Assembly (NCBI RefSeq): GCF_000385565.1
Contig: NC_021169.1
Span: 1,160,571 to 1,224,570, forward strand
DNA: 64,000 nt
Direction: 5' to 3'
Source of the DNA: Archaeoglobus sulfaticallidus PM70-1
Lineage (GTDB): Archaea > Halobacteriota > Archaeoglobi > Archaeoglobales > Archaeoglobaceae
The notes beneath the pieces are model-generated. The model worked only from the letters and a program-made list of their open reading frames with translations, was not told where the DNA came from and did not search any database. Positions 53,314 through 63,025 of the stretch are shown here, one piece after another (the first letter of the stretch is position 1; every line of letters starts with the position of its first letter). The position numbers were made by a program, and so were the translations under genes.

Positions 53314-54179
53314 TTGAAAAAAAGAGAAACGATGTGGATGCGTTCAGAGATGTTAGAGCTTTATTACTCTGATGCGAAGGGTGAAGAGGTTTTGCTTAAA
53401 ATATATAGGAAGTTAGGAGGAGATTTGCAGAAAATCCAGATTATGAGGAGCTTCTCGCTACAGTGTGCTCTGAAACTGGATCGTTCTATCTTGATTTAGG
53501 ATATGAAAGGGCTGAAAAATTCTTGCTCGAAACTTTCAACCTAAGAAGCAAGCTCTATGGTTCTGAAAGAGCATTTTTACTAGTTAACACGATGAACAGG
53601 CTCGGAATATAATACATCAGAATGAAACACCCAAAAAAGCAGAGATCATGCTTGAAGATGCTTACACAATAATGAGGGAGCTTTACGAAAAAGACCCCCT
53701 CTACAGGGAAGATTTTGCAATTATGGCGTTAAATTTTGGAACTTTTTACTACGAAGCCTACAGGCTCAAGGAGACTTTAAGGTATCTAAGAAAAGCGCTG
53801 GAACACAGAGATGTTCCCCCTATGTAAAGTGCAGTGGCTTACTACAACATGGCTCTGGTTTACGAGGATCTAGGAGAGCCGGATAAGACGGAAGAAATAT
53901 TTTAAGTCTGCATGTATTGAATTTCTTGATATAGCTGGGATTGTTAGCATACCAGAGGTTTTGCGAAGAGCCTATCGGTTAAATGGAGATCTGGACTTAT
54001 ACGCGTTTTACATTGGATATTTGGTCTCTACTGGTCTGATGGATTATGAAGGTGCAAAAATAGACCTTGCGGGATTAAATCTGAAAAAATGTTAAAATTT
54101 GCTGGATGTTTTAGATCTGGATGATATAGATAAGGTTAAAAAATGTGTTAGAAAGCTTCAGTATGAGTTTAATTTCTAA
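53314..54179 (+). pseudogene. TPR protein, multiply broken
   Basis: Readable pieces in three frames: EELLATVCSETGSFYLDLGY, AEIMLEDAYTIMRELYEKDP, ALNFGTFYYEAYRLKETL, AVAYYNMALVYEDLGEPDKT, and a final [14 protein letters not shown] to TAA 54177. These are tetratricopeptide repeats. At least four frameshifts or stops (e.g. TAA near 53610, 53825, 53905), so truly decayed. Confidence 0.6.
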
Positions 54180-54202
54180 TGTGGTGGAAAGAGGTGTTAA
54201 TA

Positions 54203-56707
54203 ATGGATCTTGAAAATTTATTGAGGAAGTATAAATTAAGTGAGGAGAAATTGGCAACTTGGAGAAAAATACTAGACGATGTGAAAAATAAATTAATAGA
54301 AGAACTCGAAGAATTAAAGGACAGTGATTATGAACGTGGCTGGAAAGATGTTTTAAAGTTGCTCAAAGAAATTGAATACATAGAAACAGGATTTTTTGCA
54401 AATCTATCCCAAGCTTTGAAAAATGAGAGTACAAGAGAGGCTATTGTTGAATTTATTAAGAACATCGAAACATCAGATACTAAGGATTTCGCTTATGACC
54501 TTTTTAAACGAGGCAACATTAAAAATGCAAAGGTGACAGTAATTTCGACTTTAGCACATGTTTTGAAACCTAACTGGTTTATACCGCTGAATCACAGGAT
54601 ATCAAAGGCCGTAAAGAGTTTGGATCTCACAAAACTTCACCTTGCGAATACAAAGAACTTTGAAGAAGCAGTTAATGTATTTCAACAAATTTTAAAGAAA
54701 GAGAGAGATCTCGTTAGAGCTTCTTATGCATTATATAGCAGCATCAAGAAACCTAGATATTGGCAAATTGCTCCAGGAGAGAATGCTAGATTTTGGGAGT
54801 TGTGCGTTGACAAAAATATAATCTGCGTCGGATGGAGAAAGATTGTCGAAAAACTGGGAGAGAGACTTTTCGAATTCAGCGATTATAGTTCATTTAGTGA
54901 GGTAATGAAGAACGAGTTCAAGGAACCCCATCAGAGTTATCATCAATTGTGGAAATTCTTGAAGGAGGTATCTAAAGGCGACATTATTATCTCAAACAGA
55001 GGGAGAAAGAGTATTATTGGTATTGGTATAATTGAGTCAAACCCAGAAATTGGTCTGGAATTAGAGTATCCAATTTTTAGAAGGGTGAAATGGCATAAGA
55101 CAGATCTCGATGTACCAATCCCTGAAAACCTAAAAGGAAAATTTGGAGGCACAATTTATGAGCTGAGCGAAGGAGATCTTAAAAAGCTTGGGATAAAGGA
55201 TTTGATTGAAGAAATATTGAATAAAATTCCTGAGGAGACGAATTTTGTATTCGATGAACTTAATAAAATCCTGAACTCCAAAAAACAGGTAATCCTCTAC
55301 GGCCCGCCAGGCACTGGAAAAACTTGGCTTGCTAAAAACTTCGTGGATGAAAATGCTCCAGAAACTTACAAGATTGCAAAAAAAGATGTTCTGGAAAATG
55401 TAAAGTTTTTCTGGTGGTCAATAAACCCACGCAAATGGGATTACACTCAACTTGAGGAAGGTAAAGGCATAGAATTGTGGTATGGACAATGGAAGAGAGC
55501 TTTTGAAGAAATAAGCGATGGAGATATAGTTTTCGTTTATGTAGGTGGCAAAGTTGGAAGGATATATGCTGTCGGAACATACGAGGAAAAAGACGGAAAG
55601 CCCCATGTAAAAGTTCAGAAAATCTTTGATGGCCCTAGCTGGAAAGATCTTAAAGAAGACTCAGTTCTTGGAAATTCTATTCCAGTAAGAATGGGTGCCA
55701 GAGGAACTTTATTTCCACTTGATCCAGATGAAGGTTTGAGGATTCTCGAATTATCTAACTTAAATCTGGACGAACTCGGCTTGAGTATTGAAGAGTCTTA
55801 CGAAAAAGTCGAGACTGTAAGAATCGTCACATTTCATCCCTCTTATGCCTACGAAGAGTTTATTGAGGGGCTAAAACCCGAAACGGACAATGAAAGTAGA
55901 ATCCTTTATAAAGTCGAAGAGGGCATCTTCAAAGGGATTTGCAGAGATGCCCATAATGCCTTGCTCAACCATGCGGGTGTTGAAAAAGAGTGGAGAGTTG
56001 GAGAAAACCTGCCTACACTTACAGAAGATGAACTCAGTAAGGTGGGGAGTTCCTTAAACAACGCTCCTAAGTTCTTCCTCATAATCGATGAGATAAACAG
56101 AGGTGATATTTCAAGAATCTTCGGCGAACTCATAACGCTACTCGAACCAGATAAAAGACTATTTGCAGAGAATGAGCTGATAGTCTCACTGCCATACTCA
56201 AAGACCAAGTTTGGCATCCCACCCAACCTCTACATAATCGGCACAATGAACACCGCAGACAGAAGCATCGCTTTGATAGATGTCGCCTTAAGAAGGAGAT
56301 TCGGATTCATCGAACTGATGCCAGACTATGAGGTTTTGGAAAAAGAGCTGATGAATGATGAAGACGAAGCTGGAGATATCAAAGAACTTGCAATTAGCGT
56401 CCTTAAAGCTTTAAATGAGAGGATCAAAAGGCTATATGATAGAGACCACCAGATAGGGCACAGCTATTTCCTGAAGTTGAAGAGTTGCGATTCAAAAGAT
56501 GATGCAATTGAAATGCTGAAGCAGATCTGGTACTACGAGATTCTCCCACTGCTCCAGGAGTACTTCTACGACAGTCCAGAAAAGCTTAGAGATGTCCTAA
56601 ACGGAAAGTTCGTAGAAGTTGGGGAGAACTATTTCGATTTTAGAGAGGAGAAAGACTTCGTCGGAGCTCTCGAAGAGGTTGCAAAGCCCAAAACGGAAGA
56701 GGGGTAA
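54203..56707 (+). CDS. mcrB: McrB-type GTPase of a McrBC restriction system
   Basis: About 834 residues from ATG 54203, preceded by GAGGTG (an upstream ATG at 54179 lacks a ribosome site). Two PUA/EVE-like regions ([34 protein letters not shown]) that may read modified bases, and an AAA+ GTPase: [55 protein letters not shown]. Works with McrC to cut modified DNA. The Walker A is separated from the rest by the inserted EVE-like region, an unusual arrangement. Confidence 0.88.
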   Translation: MDLENLLRKYKLSEEKLATWRKILDDVKNKLIEELEELKDSDYERGWKDVLKLLKEIEYIETGFFANLSQALKNESTREAIVEFIKNIETSDTKDFAYDLFKRGNIKNAKVTVISTLAHVLKPNWFIPLNHRISKAVKSLDLTKLHLANTKNFEEAVNVFQQILKKERDLVRASYALYSSIKKPRYWQIAPGENARFWELCVDKNIICVGWRKIVEKLGERLFEFSDYSSFSEVMKNEFKEPHQSYHQLWKFLKEVSKGDIIISNRGRKSIIGIGIIESNPEIGLELEYPIFRRVKWHKTDLDVPIPENLKGKFGGTIYELSEGDLKKLGIKDLIEEILNKIPEETNFVFDELNKILNSKKQVILYGPPGTGKTWLAKNFVDENAPETYKIAKKDVLENVKFFWWSINPRKWDYTQLEEGKGIELWYGQWKRAFEEISDGDIVFVYVGGKVGRIYAVGTYEEKDGKPHVKVQKIFDGPSWKDLKEDSVLGNSIPVRMGARGTLFPLDPDEGLRILELSNLNLDELGLSIEESYEKVETVRIVTFHPSYAYEEFIEGLKPETDNESRILYKVEEGIFKGICRDAHNALLNHAGVEKEWRVGENLPTLTEDELSKVGSSLNNAPKFFLIIDEINRGDISRIFGELITLLEPDKRLFAENELIVSLPYSKTKFGIPPNLYIIGTMNTADRSIALIDVALRRRFGFIELMPDYEVLEKELMNDEDEAGDIKELAISVLKALNERIKRLYDRDHQIGHSYFLKLKSCDSKDDAIEMLKQIWYYEILPLLQEYFYDSPEKLRDVLNGKFVEVGENYFDFREEKDFVGALEEVAKPKTEEG

Positions 56708-56709
56708 CA

Positions 56710-58023
56710 TTGAGAGACACTATAACTCTTTTAGAGTACGACTCAGTTGAATACGAAATCGTTGACACCGAAGAAGAGGGCTACGATGAATCAGAGAAAA
56801 AGCTCTACATGTCCGAGAAAACAATGCTTCAGCTTGAGAGACTGAACAGAGAGCAGAAGTTCGTTGAAATATATAGAGGAAGGATAAAGGCTCTGAACTA
56901 CGCAGGAGTTGCCAAGGTTGGTAGCATTAAGATAGAAATTATACCAAAGTTCCTGATAGGGAAGGATTCAGAAGAAATTAAACCAAAAGTGATGAGTAAT
57001 TTACTTCAAATGCTAAGATATACTCGTAGATTAAACATTAGGAAAGTAGAGTTTGCTGAGTTAGATTTTAAGAGTGACTTCTTCGAGGTCTTTGTGCATC
57101 TATTCGCTAAGAACCTCCTTAATCTCCTTAAGGTCAAGCATGACAGGGGCTATGTGAGGCGGTATGATGAACTGAGGTTCGTGAAGGAGAGAATAGACAC
57201 AAGAAAGTACGGTGCAAATCCGGCAAAGCTGCATAGAATCCCGTGCATATATCACGAGAGGTCGATGGACACCCCAATAAACAGGACATTGAAGTACACA
57301 AGTTACCTGATGTTGAGGCTGGTAAGGAGCAGGGAGAACTACAGACTTTTGAAGCAGATAATTTCAATCCTCGATCCGGTCGAGCTGACTCCTGTAAGCC
57401 CGGATCTGGTAAAGAGGATAAGCTTCAGCAGACTCAACGCAGAATTTGAACCTTTTATAAACTTCTGCTGGTTGTTCCTTCGTGGATGCTCTCTAACTCT
57501 TCAGGCGTCGAATGTCGAGTTCTTCTCGTTAATGATTCCTATGGAGAGGTTATTTGAGGAGTTCATAGGCGAGGTAATCAGGGATAATCCCCGAATAGTT
57601 CCTGAGAATGTGAGGGGTAGCATTCTAATCCAGAAAAGAATTGGACACTTGGCCACTAAAAATGGCAAGAGGAAGTTTGAGCTCAGACCCGATATAAGGA
57701 TAGAAGGTGTGGGGAAAGCAATAGTAGACACCAAGTATAAGCTGCTCAGTTTAGAGGAGAGAAATTACGGAGTTTCACAACAGGATCTGTACCAGATGTA
57801 CGCCTACTGTAAAGAGTCAGATACCACGAAGTGCCTGCTGATCTATCCTGAGGGTCTTAACGGCAAGATAGAAAGCCGATGGAGACTCGGAAAAGATGAA
57901 GATATTGAACTTCATGTAAAAACAGTTTCGCTCATCCACGATCTAACCTCCAAAAATGGCTGGTCAGAATTTATTGGAGAACTTGAAGAGACACTACGTT
58001 GTTTGAGTGAAGATGATGCCTGA
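56710..58023 (+). CDS. mcrC: McrC nuclease subunit
   Basis: 437 residues from TTG 56710. N-terminal McrC region and C-terminal PD-(D/E)XK nuclease: ELRPDIRIEGVGKAIVDTKYK and QQDLYQMYAYC. Two bases after mcrB. Provides the cutting activity of the GTP-dependent McrBC complex. Confidence 0.9.
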   Translation: MRDTITLLEYDSVEYEIVDTEEEGYDESEKKLYMSEKTMLQLERLNREQKFVEIYRGRIKALNYAGVAKVGSIKIEIIPKFLIGKDSEEIKPKVMSNLLQMLRYTRRLNIRKVEFAELDFKSDFFEVFVHLFAKNLLNLLKVKHDRGYVRRYDELRFVKERIDTRKYGANPAKLHRIPCIYHERSMDTPINRTLKYTSYLMLRLVRSRENYRLLKQIISILDPVELTPVSPDLVKRISFSRLNAEFEPFINFCWLFLRGCSLTLQASNVEFFSLMIPMERLFEEFIGEVIRDNPRIVPENVRGSILIQKRIGHLATKNGKRKFELRPDIRIEGVGKAIVDTKYKLLSLEERNYGVSQQDLYQMYAYCKESDTTKCLLIYPEGLNGKIESRWRLGKDEDIELHVKTVSLIHDLTSKNGWSEFIGELEETLRCLSEDDA

Positions 58024-58058
58024 AAAATTACGATTTAAGTTGTACCACTTGAGAAATA

Positions 58059-58148
58059 ATGGAAATTCTTGCATCGAAGAACATCCCACTGCAGTACGAT
58101 GACGAAGATCTGAAAGAGGATATTGAAACACTGGAGAAGCTGTTATGA
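58059..58148 (+). pseudogene. Antitoxin fragment
   Basis: 29 codons MEILASKNIPLQYDDEDLKE..., resembling the C-terminal end of UPF0175-type antitoxins. TGA overlaps the ATG of the next stub. Truncated. Confidence 0.4.
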
Positions 58149-58282
58149 TAGTCGTGTCAAACTCAGGTCCCCTGATCACACTGGCAAAAATCGGGAAGCT
58201 GAACATTCTAAGGGTGCTTTTTGGTGAAGTAACAATTCCAAAAGCTGTCCGTGTAGAAGTTGTTGAAAAAGGTAGGCTATAA
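58145..58282 (+). pseudogene. DUF3368-type PIN toxin fragment
   Basis: 45 codons IVVSNSGPLITLAKIGKLNI and FGEVTIPKAVRVEVVEKG, the N-terminal part of a DUF3368 PIN toxin, then TAA. The usual Asp/Ser is present only in part and the C-terminal acids are missing. Confidence 0.5.
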
Positions 58283-58291
58283 TCTTTAAAA

Positions 58292-58330
58292 TTGAACGAA
58301 AAATTTAAGTATTTATGATCCAATCAACTA
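58292..58330 (+). promoter_or_regulatory. Shared CARF-regulon promoter (2)
   Basis: GAACGAAAAATTTAAGTATT followed by TATGATCCAATCAACTAC, two bases before GTG 58333. Same elements and spacing as at 49703 and 60503. This places the true start at GTG 58333 and not at the ATG 58315, which lies inside the motif. Confidence 0.75.
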
Positions 58331-58332
58331 CA

Positions 58333-58827
58333 GTGAAAGCATACATCACGATCCTCGGCAGATCCACATGGGCCCTAATTAACACATACTATGCCATTCT
58401 CAGCGAGAAAACATACTATCCCGACATCGTTTACATCTTTGCAGAAGACATCTACGCAGACCAGCTCGATAAAGCGATAAGAGGCATAGAAATTCTTTCA
58501 GAGGAGTTTGGATTCGAACCCGAAATAAGGCAGGAAATCGTCAGAGAATCGGACTTTGTTGAGGCTGGATTTAAAATCACATCCTTGATCAGGGACCTCA
58601 AGCAGAACGGTTACAGTGTGGCGATAGACGTGACGCCTGGCAGGAAAGCACTTGTTGCTGGAGCTTTAATTCCAATCTCCAAGATTGGTGTTGACCACGT
58701 CTTCTACTTAGCCATCAAAACGCTTGACAACGCATCAAAACCATACAGGATGATTCCGCTGCAGATTCAGGAGCTTAAAGATTTCGTTGAGGATGCAAAG
58801 GTTTACAGAGGTGATGCTAGTGAATGA
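58333..58827 (+). CDS. CARF-domain protein
   Basis: About 164 residues. KAYITILGRSTWALINTYYA at the start and VAIDVTPGRKALVAGALIPI in the second half are typical CARF strands and ligand loop (DVTPGRK like DxTGGTK). No effector domain on the protein; the next gene, overlapping by 14 bases, is a PIN nuclease. Likely sensor of cyclic oligoadenylate or similar nucleotide. Confidence 0.75.
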   Translation: MKAYITILGRSTWALINTYYAILSEKTYYPDIVYIFAEDIYADQLDKAIRGIEILSEEFGFEPEIRQEIVRESDFVEAGFKITSLIRDLKQNGYSVAIDVTPGRKALVAGALIPISKIGVDHVFYLAIKTLDNASKPYRMIPLQIQELKDFVEDAKVYRGDASE

Positions 58828-59827
58828 AGTTGTTGTTACTCGGGATGAGCTGCAGATCCTGCTCAACATGGAAGATGAGATCAGCGTTATGTACCCATTC
58901 TACAAACACTTCCGGCTTCTGACAGCGAAGCCGGAAGGAGAAGAATACAGGCTGAAGGTTTTTGCTGGCGAATACGATTTTGACAGAGAGACGGAGAAGC
59001 TCGATCACTACGCCAAAGAAATGCCCGGCTATTCAGACTTCCTTGAGTGTCTATTAAGTTCAGGAGTATTAAGGTATAAAAACAAGGCCGACTTCGGAGA
59101 GAGGCTCAAGCACTACAGGAGTTTGACTAAAAGAGTTTACTTCTGCCCTGACACCAATATAATATACCACCGCTTCATCTCAAACTCATCCTTCTTTAAG
59201 CAGAACGAGGTTTTGCTCGTCGATACAGTTAAGGAAGAGATTGAGGCGTCTCTTAACTACAAATACAGTCCTCATCAAATCTCCGAGCTCAAGAGTCTCG
59301 TGAAGTATCAGGAATTTCTGCTCGATGAATGGGTAAACAAACGCATGAAGAGGTCGAGGAAGGTAGCATACATTGCTCTGAGAGAGTATAAGACGGTGAG
59401 AGATCTGGCAGTGGAGATTGAGGGCGTCGAGAAGTCGACAAACGATAGCGAGCATAACGACAGAATAATAATCAAGTCCGTTAGGAGATTTGAAAAAGAA
59501 AGAAACGTTCTGCCAGTTTTGCTAACTGCAGACGTATCAATGGTAGACATCTGCGAGCTTGAAGGCGTTGAGTACTTCCTCTTCGAATACCCGCATGCGA
59601 TCAGCGCTGACCACTGTAGCGCTGAACAAATGCTCGAACTCGTTTATTGCCTTGCTGTCGTTTTTGGTGTCATCAGATTGAACTCAACCGTAATCTTTGG
59701 AGAGTTTAAGGGGAAAAGCAGGCACGAGGAGCTCAAGCTGAGGTTTCTTGATGAGAAGATGGTTGAGGAGTTTGAGAGGGATCTGAGAATATGCAGGAGA
59801 CTGATGGCTTTGGGGATAGAAAAGTGA
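58814..59827 (+). CDS. PIN-domain nuclease partner of the CARF protein
   Basis: About 337 residues from ATG 58814 with GAGGTG just before it. An N-terminal region of ~115 residues with unknown fold, then a PIN domain: VYFCPDTNIIYHRF (Asp), VDTVKEEIEASL (Glu), NDSEHNDRIIIKSV (Asp) and LLTADVSMVDIC (Asp). The four acids are intact. PIN domains fused to CARF are known; here the two are separate overlapping genes. Predicted RNase triggered by the CARF partner. Confidence 0.75.
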   Translation: MLVNEVVVTRDELQILLNMEDEISVMYPFYKHFRLLTAKPEGEEYRLKVFAGEYDFDRETEKLDHYAKEMPGYSDFLECLLSSGVLRYKNKADFGERLKHYRSLTKRVYFCPDTNIIYHRFISNSSFFKQNEVLLVDTVKEEIEASLNYKYSPHQISELKSLVKYQEFLLDEWVNKRMKRSRKVAYIALREYKTVRDLAVEIEGVEKSTNDSEHNDRIIIKSVRRFEKERNVLPVLLTADVSMVDICELEGVEYFLFEYPHAISADHCSAEQMLELVYCLAVVFGVIRLNSTVIFGEFKGKSRHEELKLRFLDEKMVEEFERDLRICRRLMALGIEK

Positions 59828-60492
59828 CCACCAGAAAGGTAAGAGCGGTAATATTTGACATGGACAACACCCTGTTTGACTTCGTTGAAGCCAAGCTGAG
59901 GGCTTGCAGGGCTGTAGTTGAGCATTTGGGAGCTGGAGATGAGGAGGAGTTGCTTAGATATTTCCTGAGGGGTATGCACGGATTTGAAGATTTGGAGAAT
60001 ATAGCAGACTATATGCTTGACAAGGGAGTTTACAGTCAGGAGAAGTACGAGGAGTGCTGCAGGATCTACGAGGAAGTCAAGCTCAACAGCATCGAGCCCT
60101 ACCCACATGTGAGAGAGACCCTTGAGAGGTTAAGAGACTTAGGTTTGAAGCTTGCAGTTGTTACTGATGCTATGAATGGCCATGCGGTGAGCAGGCTTCG
60201 TAAAGCCGGTCTGTTGCACTACTTTGATGTTGTGGTCTCAGCGGACATGACAGGCAAGAGAAAGCCCGAGCCGGACTCGATTAAGTTTGCTCTCGAGAAG
60301 CTTGGAGTTGATGCGAAAGAGGCAATACTGGTTGGGGACAGCGTCAGGCGGGATATAGAGGCCGGTAAGAGGCTCGGAATGATGACCGTTTATGCTGCCT
60401 ATGGAGACAGGAACTTTTTTGAGGAGAAGAGTAGGGAAGCTGATTTTGTTATCGAGAGTATTTCTAAACTTTTAGACGTTTTTGGTTACTAA
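59824..60492 (+). CDS. HAD-superfamily phosphatase
   Basis: About 222 residues from GTG 59824, overlapping the PIN gene by GTGA. VIFDMDNTLFDF (DxD nucleophile), VVTDAMNGH (motif II), KRKPEPD (Lys) and LVGDSVRRDIEAG (motif IV) are complete. May process a nucleotide signal or be a house-cleaning enzyme; its place in the CARF-PIN operon is the interesting part. Confidence 0.82.
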   Translation: MTTRKVRAVIFDMDNTLFDFVEAKLRACRAVVEHLGAGDEEELLRYFLRGMHGFEDLENIADYMLDKGVYSQEKYEECCRIYEEVKLNSIEPYPHVRETLERLRDLGLKLAVVTDAMNGHAVSRLRKAGLLHYFDVVVSADMTGKRKPEPDSIKFALEKLGVDAKEAILVGDSVRRDIEAGKRLGMMTVYAAYGDRNFFEEKSREADFVIESISKLLDVFGY

Positions 60493-60502
60493 GTAATTAG
60501 TT

Positions 60503-60540
60503 TAACGAAAAATTTAAGTATTAAAAAATCAATCAACTAT
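60503..60540 (+). promoter_or_regulatory. Shared CARF-regulon promoter (3)
   Basis: AACGAAAAATTTAAGTATT followed by AAAAAATCAATCAACTAT, one base before the CATG holding the ATG at 60542. Nearly identical to the block before 49743. Confidence 0.75.
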
Positions 60541-60541
60541 C

Positions 60542-60865
60542 ATGGTAAACAGTTATCGACGTGGTAGAATAGCAGAAAAGAAGGTTGTGAACTGGCTTAA
60601 GAAATTAGGTTTCAAAAATGTAAGAAGGAGTGGAGGCAGTAGAGGGCCTCATGATATCTATGCTGTTTCTCCAAGCGGTGTTAAGACGTATGTGCAGGTT
60701 AAAAGCTATTCAGCGAGGTTGACGAAAGAAGAAAGGAGGAGGCTAAGGAATGTTGCAAAGAAACGGAAAGGGTTTGCTGCCTACGTCCATTATGATGGTA
60801 GAGGTAAATTCAGGATGCTTCCACTGGGAAACTGGAGCGGGAAGAGAAAGAAGGGTAGGAAGTAG
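60542..60865 (+). CDS. Holliday-junction-resolvase-like nuclease
   Basis: 107 residues. RRGRIAEKKVVNWLKKLGF, SGGSRGPHDIYAVSPSG and TYVQVKSYSAR carry the Glu, Asp and Glu/Gln-x-Lys pattern of Hjc/PD-(D/E)XK resolvases (QVK in place of EVK). Basic C-terminus. It may be a resolvase or a restriction-type nuclease. Under the shared promoter with the CARF genes. Confidence 0.72.
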   Translation: MVNSYRRGRIAEKKVVNWLKKLGFKNVRRSGGSRGPHDIYAVSPSGVKTYVQVKSYSARLTKEERRRLRNVAKKRKGFAAYVHYDGRGKFRMLPLGNWSGKRKKGRK

Positions 60866-61001
60866 TTGTGGTTGTGGTGGCAGTCACGGTAACTGTAGCT
60901 GCAGAAGTTGGTGTTGTTGTAGCTGGAGGTTGCGCGGCATTCTGAACACATCCAAGCACGAGAAAAGTCAGGGAGAGCAGGAGCAGAAGTTTGGCTCTCA
61001 T
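60810..61001 (-). pseudogene. Lipoprotein N-terminal stub
   Basis: 63 codons: signal peptide with lipobox LVLGC and a Thr-rich linker (TVTVTATTTTTTS), as in the lipoproteins at 1868 and 43462, then a tail that runs into the nuclease gene in antisense and stops. The folded domain is missing. Confidence 0.5.
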
Positions 61002-61100
61002 AAGTTTATGGAGATTTGAAATGATAAATTGATTTTGGTTATTTATGGTTCATCAATATAATGTTCAATCCTGTTTTGCGTAAAGCTTAAATCTGATATT

Positions 61101-62285
61101 ATGGCAAAATATATAGATAAGATGAATTTGCCAGAACGAGCAGAAAAAACATCCGGTTCCAGAATTGTTGCAATTGATGTTTTTTGCGGTGCTGGCGGAC
61201 TCTCACTGGGTTTTGAGCAAGCAGGGGTCGATGTTGTTCTTGGGATTGATTTCGATCCCAAGTGCATTTCAACATACAATCAAAATCTTAAAAACGGTGT
61301 AGTGAAGGATGTTACAAAAATCAGAGACGTTTCAAATTTTGTCTCTAAACATGCCGACTCTGATAGAATCGATTTGGTTATTGGTGGTCCCCCCTGCCAG
61401 ACATTCAGCCCTGTTGGAAGAATCAAGCTCAGAAGTCTTGGGAGAGACCCCGAAAGTGACGAAAGAACTAAACTATGGCGATATTTCTTTAAATTCGTAA
61501 AAGAACTCTCTCCAGAGTTTTTCGTAATGGAAAATGTTCCCGGGATGGCCAACATCATCTACAATGGAGGCAACCTTGCAGAGCATATTGTTTCATTTGC
61601 ACGTAAGTTGGGCTACAATGCGGAATGGAGGATTCTCGATGCGTCAGAGTTTGGCGTTCCGCAAAGGAGAAAAAGATTGTTCATTATAGGCAGAAAAGGG
61701 AATCGTCCGATAAATTGGCCTGAAAAAAAGATTAAAAAGCCCATCACGGTGTGGGAAGCGATTTCAGATTTGCCTAAAGTTCCGCATGGATTCAGAGAGA
61801 ATGAAATTGAGTATGATTTCAGTGGAAGGCTAACACCCTACCAGAAACTTATGAGGCAGGGTGCAGGGGATGTACTCTATAATCATATGACCAGATGGCA
61901 TAATGAGGATGACTTGAGAGCATTCTCACTCCTCCCAGAAGGTGGAAGATACGTTGATCTTCCCGATGAACTCAAAAGATATAGAGATGATATATTCAAA
62001 GACAGATACAGAAAACTTATCAGAAATCAACCTTCATGGACAATAGACGCGCACATATCCAAGGATTCTTACAGATATATATATCCATCCAAAAAAGGTG
62101 GTCCTGGTCCTCACAGAACAATTTCTGTGAGAGAGGCCGCGAGATTGCAAAGTTTTCCGGATACATTCATATTTCTCCCCACACTCACTCATGCTTTCAG
62201 ACAGATAGGAAATTCTGTTCCGCCTCTTCTAGCAAAGGCTGTGGCCTCAGCAATACTCAGGAGTTTGGGTGGTGGTACAAGATGA
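61101..62285 (+). CDS. DNA cytosine-5 methyltransferase (DrmMII-like)
   Basis: 394 residues with all core motifs: IDVFCGAGGLSLGFEQAG (I), GGPPCQTFSPVG (IV, catalytic Cys), FVMENVPGM (VI, ENV), QRRKRLFIIG (VIII), REAARLQSFPD and QIGNSVPP (IX/X). Overlaps a T:G glycosylase gene by ATGA and is followed by a DrmA-like gene, as expected for the DrmMII modification enzyme of class-2 DISARM. GCTTAAATC before the ATG is the TATA region. Confidence 0.92.
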   Translation: MAKYIDKMNLPERAEKTSGSRIVAIDVFCGAGGLSLGFEQAGVDVVLGIDFDPKCISTYNQNLKNGVVKDVTKIRDVSNFVSKHADSDRIDLVIGGPPCQTFSPVGRIKLRSLGRDPESDERTKLWRYFFKFVKELSPEFFVMENVPGMANIIYNGGNLAEHIVSFARKLGYNAEWRILDASEFGVPQRRKRLFIIGRKGNRPINWPEKKIKKPITVWEAISDLPKVPHGFRENEIEYDFSGRLTPYQKLMRQGAGDVLYNHMTRWHNEDDLRAFSLLPEGGRYVDLPDELKRYRDDIFKDRYRKLIRNQPSWTIDAHISKDSYRYIYPSKKGGPGPHRTISVREAARLQSFPDTFIFLPTLTHAFRQIGNSVPPLLAKAVASAILRSLGGGTR

Positions 62286-63025
62286 AAATAGCTGATGAGG
62301 TTGCAGAAGCCTTCAGAAAGGCACTGCTAAGCTGGGGTGAAAGAAATATTGTAAACTATCCGTGGAGAAAAAATAGAACACCATATCGTGTCTTGCTTGC
62401 CGAAATTCTCCTTCACCGAACTCGCGCAGAACAGGTAATTCCGCTTTATAACAATTTGGTCGCTTTATGTCCTGATGCATTCTCTCTTGCAGCAATAGAC
62501 AGAGGAGAACTTCACAGAATGTTAAAGTCTGCAGGATTGAGATGGAGAATAGATTTAATGCACGAAATGGCCAAAACGATTGTTGAAAGATATAATGGAG
62601 AAATACCTGAGAAAAGAGAGGAACTGATGAAGCTTCCAGGAGTGAGTGAATACATTGCATCTGCTGTGAGGTGCTTTGCTTACGGTTATCCGGAGCCCCT
62701 CTTAGATACCAACACGGTTAGAATTGCCGGACGAGTGTTTGACATCGAGGTAAAAGACTCATCTAGAAGAAGCAAAAAAATGAGAGAGTTTATGAGAAAT
62801 CTGCTGGATACGGAGAGACCGGATGTATTCAACTATGCCATGATTGACTTTGGAAAAAAGGTTTGCAAAAAGAGAAATCCGGAATGTTTTGCATGTCCAC
62901 TGTGGATGTGCAGTTACAGAATAAGAATTATTAATGATTTTTACAAAAAAGAAGGTGTGTTTTATGAGGGAGGTTTTGATAGAGGAGCTGATCAAAGAAA
63001 TTCTGGGGCCCAGAAATGGGCCTGA
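62282..63025 (+). CDS. MIG-type T:G mismatch DNA glycosylase (HhH-GPD, 4Fe-4S)
   Basis: About 247 residues from ATG 62282. Helix-hairpin-helix LPGVSEYIASAV with Tyr124 where endonuclease III has Lys, and LLDTNTVRI with Asp142: the Tyr/Asp pair 18 residues apart that marks the MIG thymine glycosylase family. Cys cluster CKKRNPECFACPLWMC. It removes T from T:G pairs formed by deamination of 5-methylcytosine, so it protects against mutation by the adjacent methyltransferase. A frame open to 62036 is just the MTase shadow. Overlaps the next gene by 62 bases. Confidence 0.85.
   Translation: MKIADEVAEAFRKALLSWGERNIVNYPWRKNRTPYRVLLAEILLHRTRAEQVIPLYNNLVALCPDAFSLAAIDRGELHRMLKSAGLRWRIDLMHEMAKTIVERYNGEIPEKREELMKLPGVSEYIASAVRCFAYGYPEPLLDTNTVRIAGRVFDIEVKDSSRRSKKMREFMRNLLDTERPDVFNYAMIDFGKKVCKKRNPECFACPLWMCSYRIRIINDFYKKEGVFYEGGFDRGADQRNSGAQKWA

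Noticed and set aside
62036-63025. 329-residue protein starting inside the methyltransferase gene
   Set aside because: The first ~82 codons are an out-of-frame shadow of the methyltransferase; the glycosylase family starts at ATG 62282.
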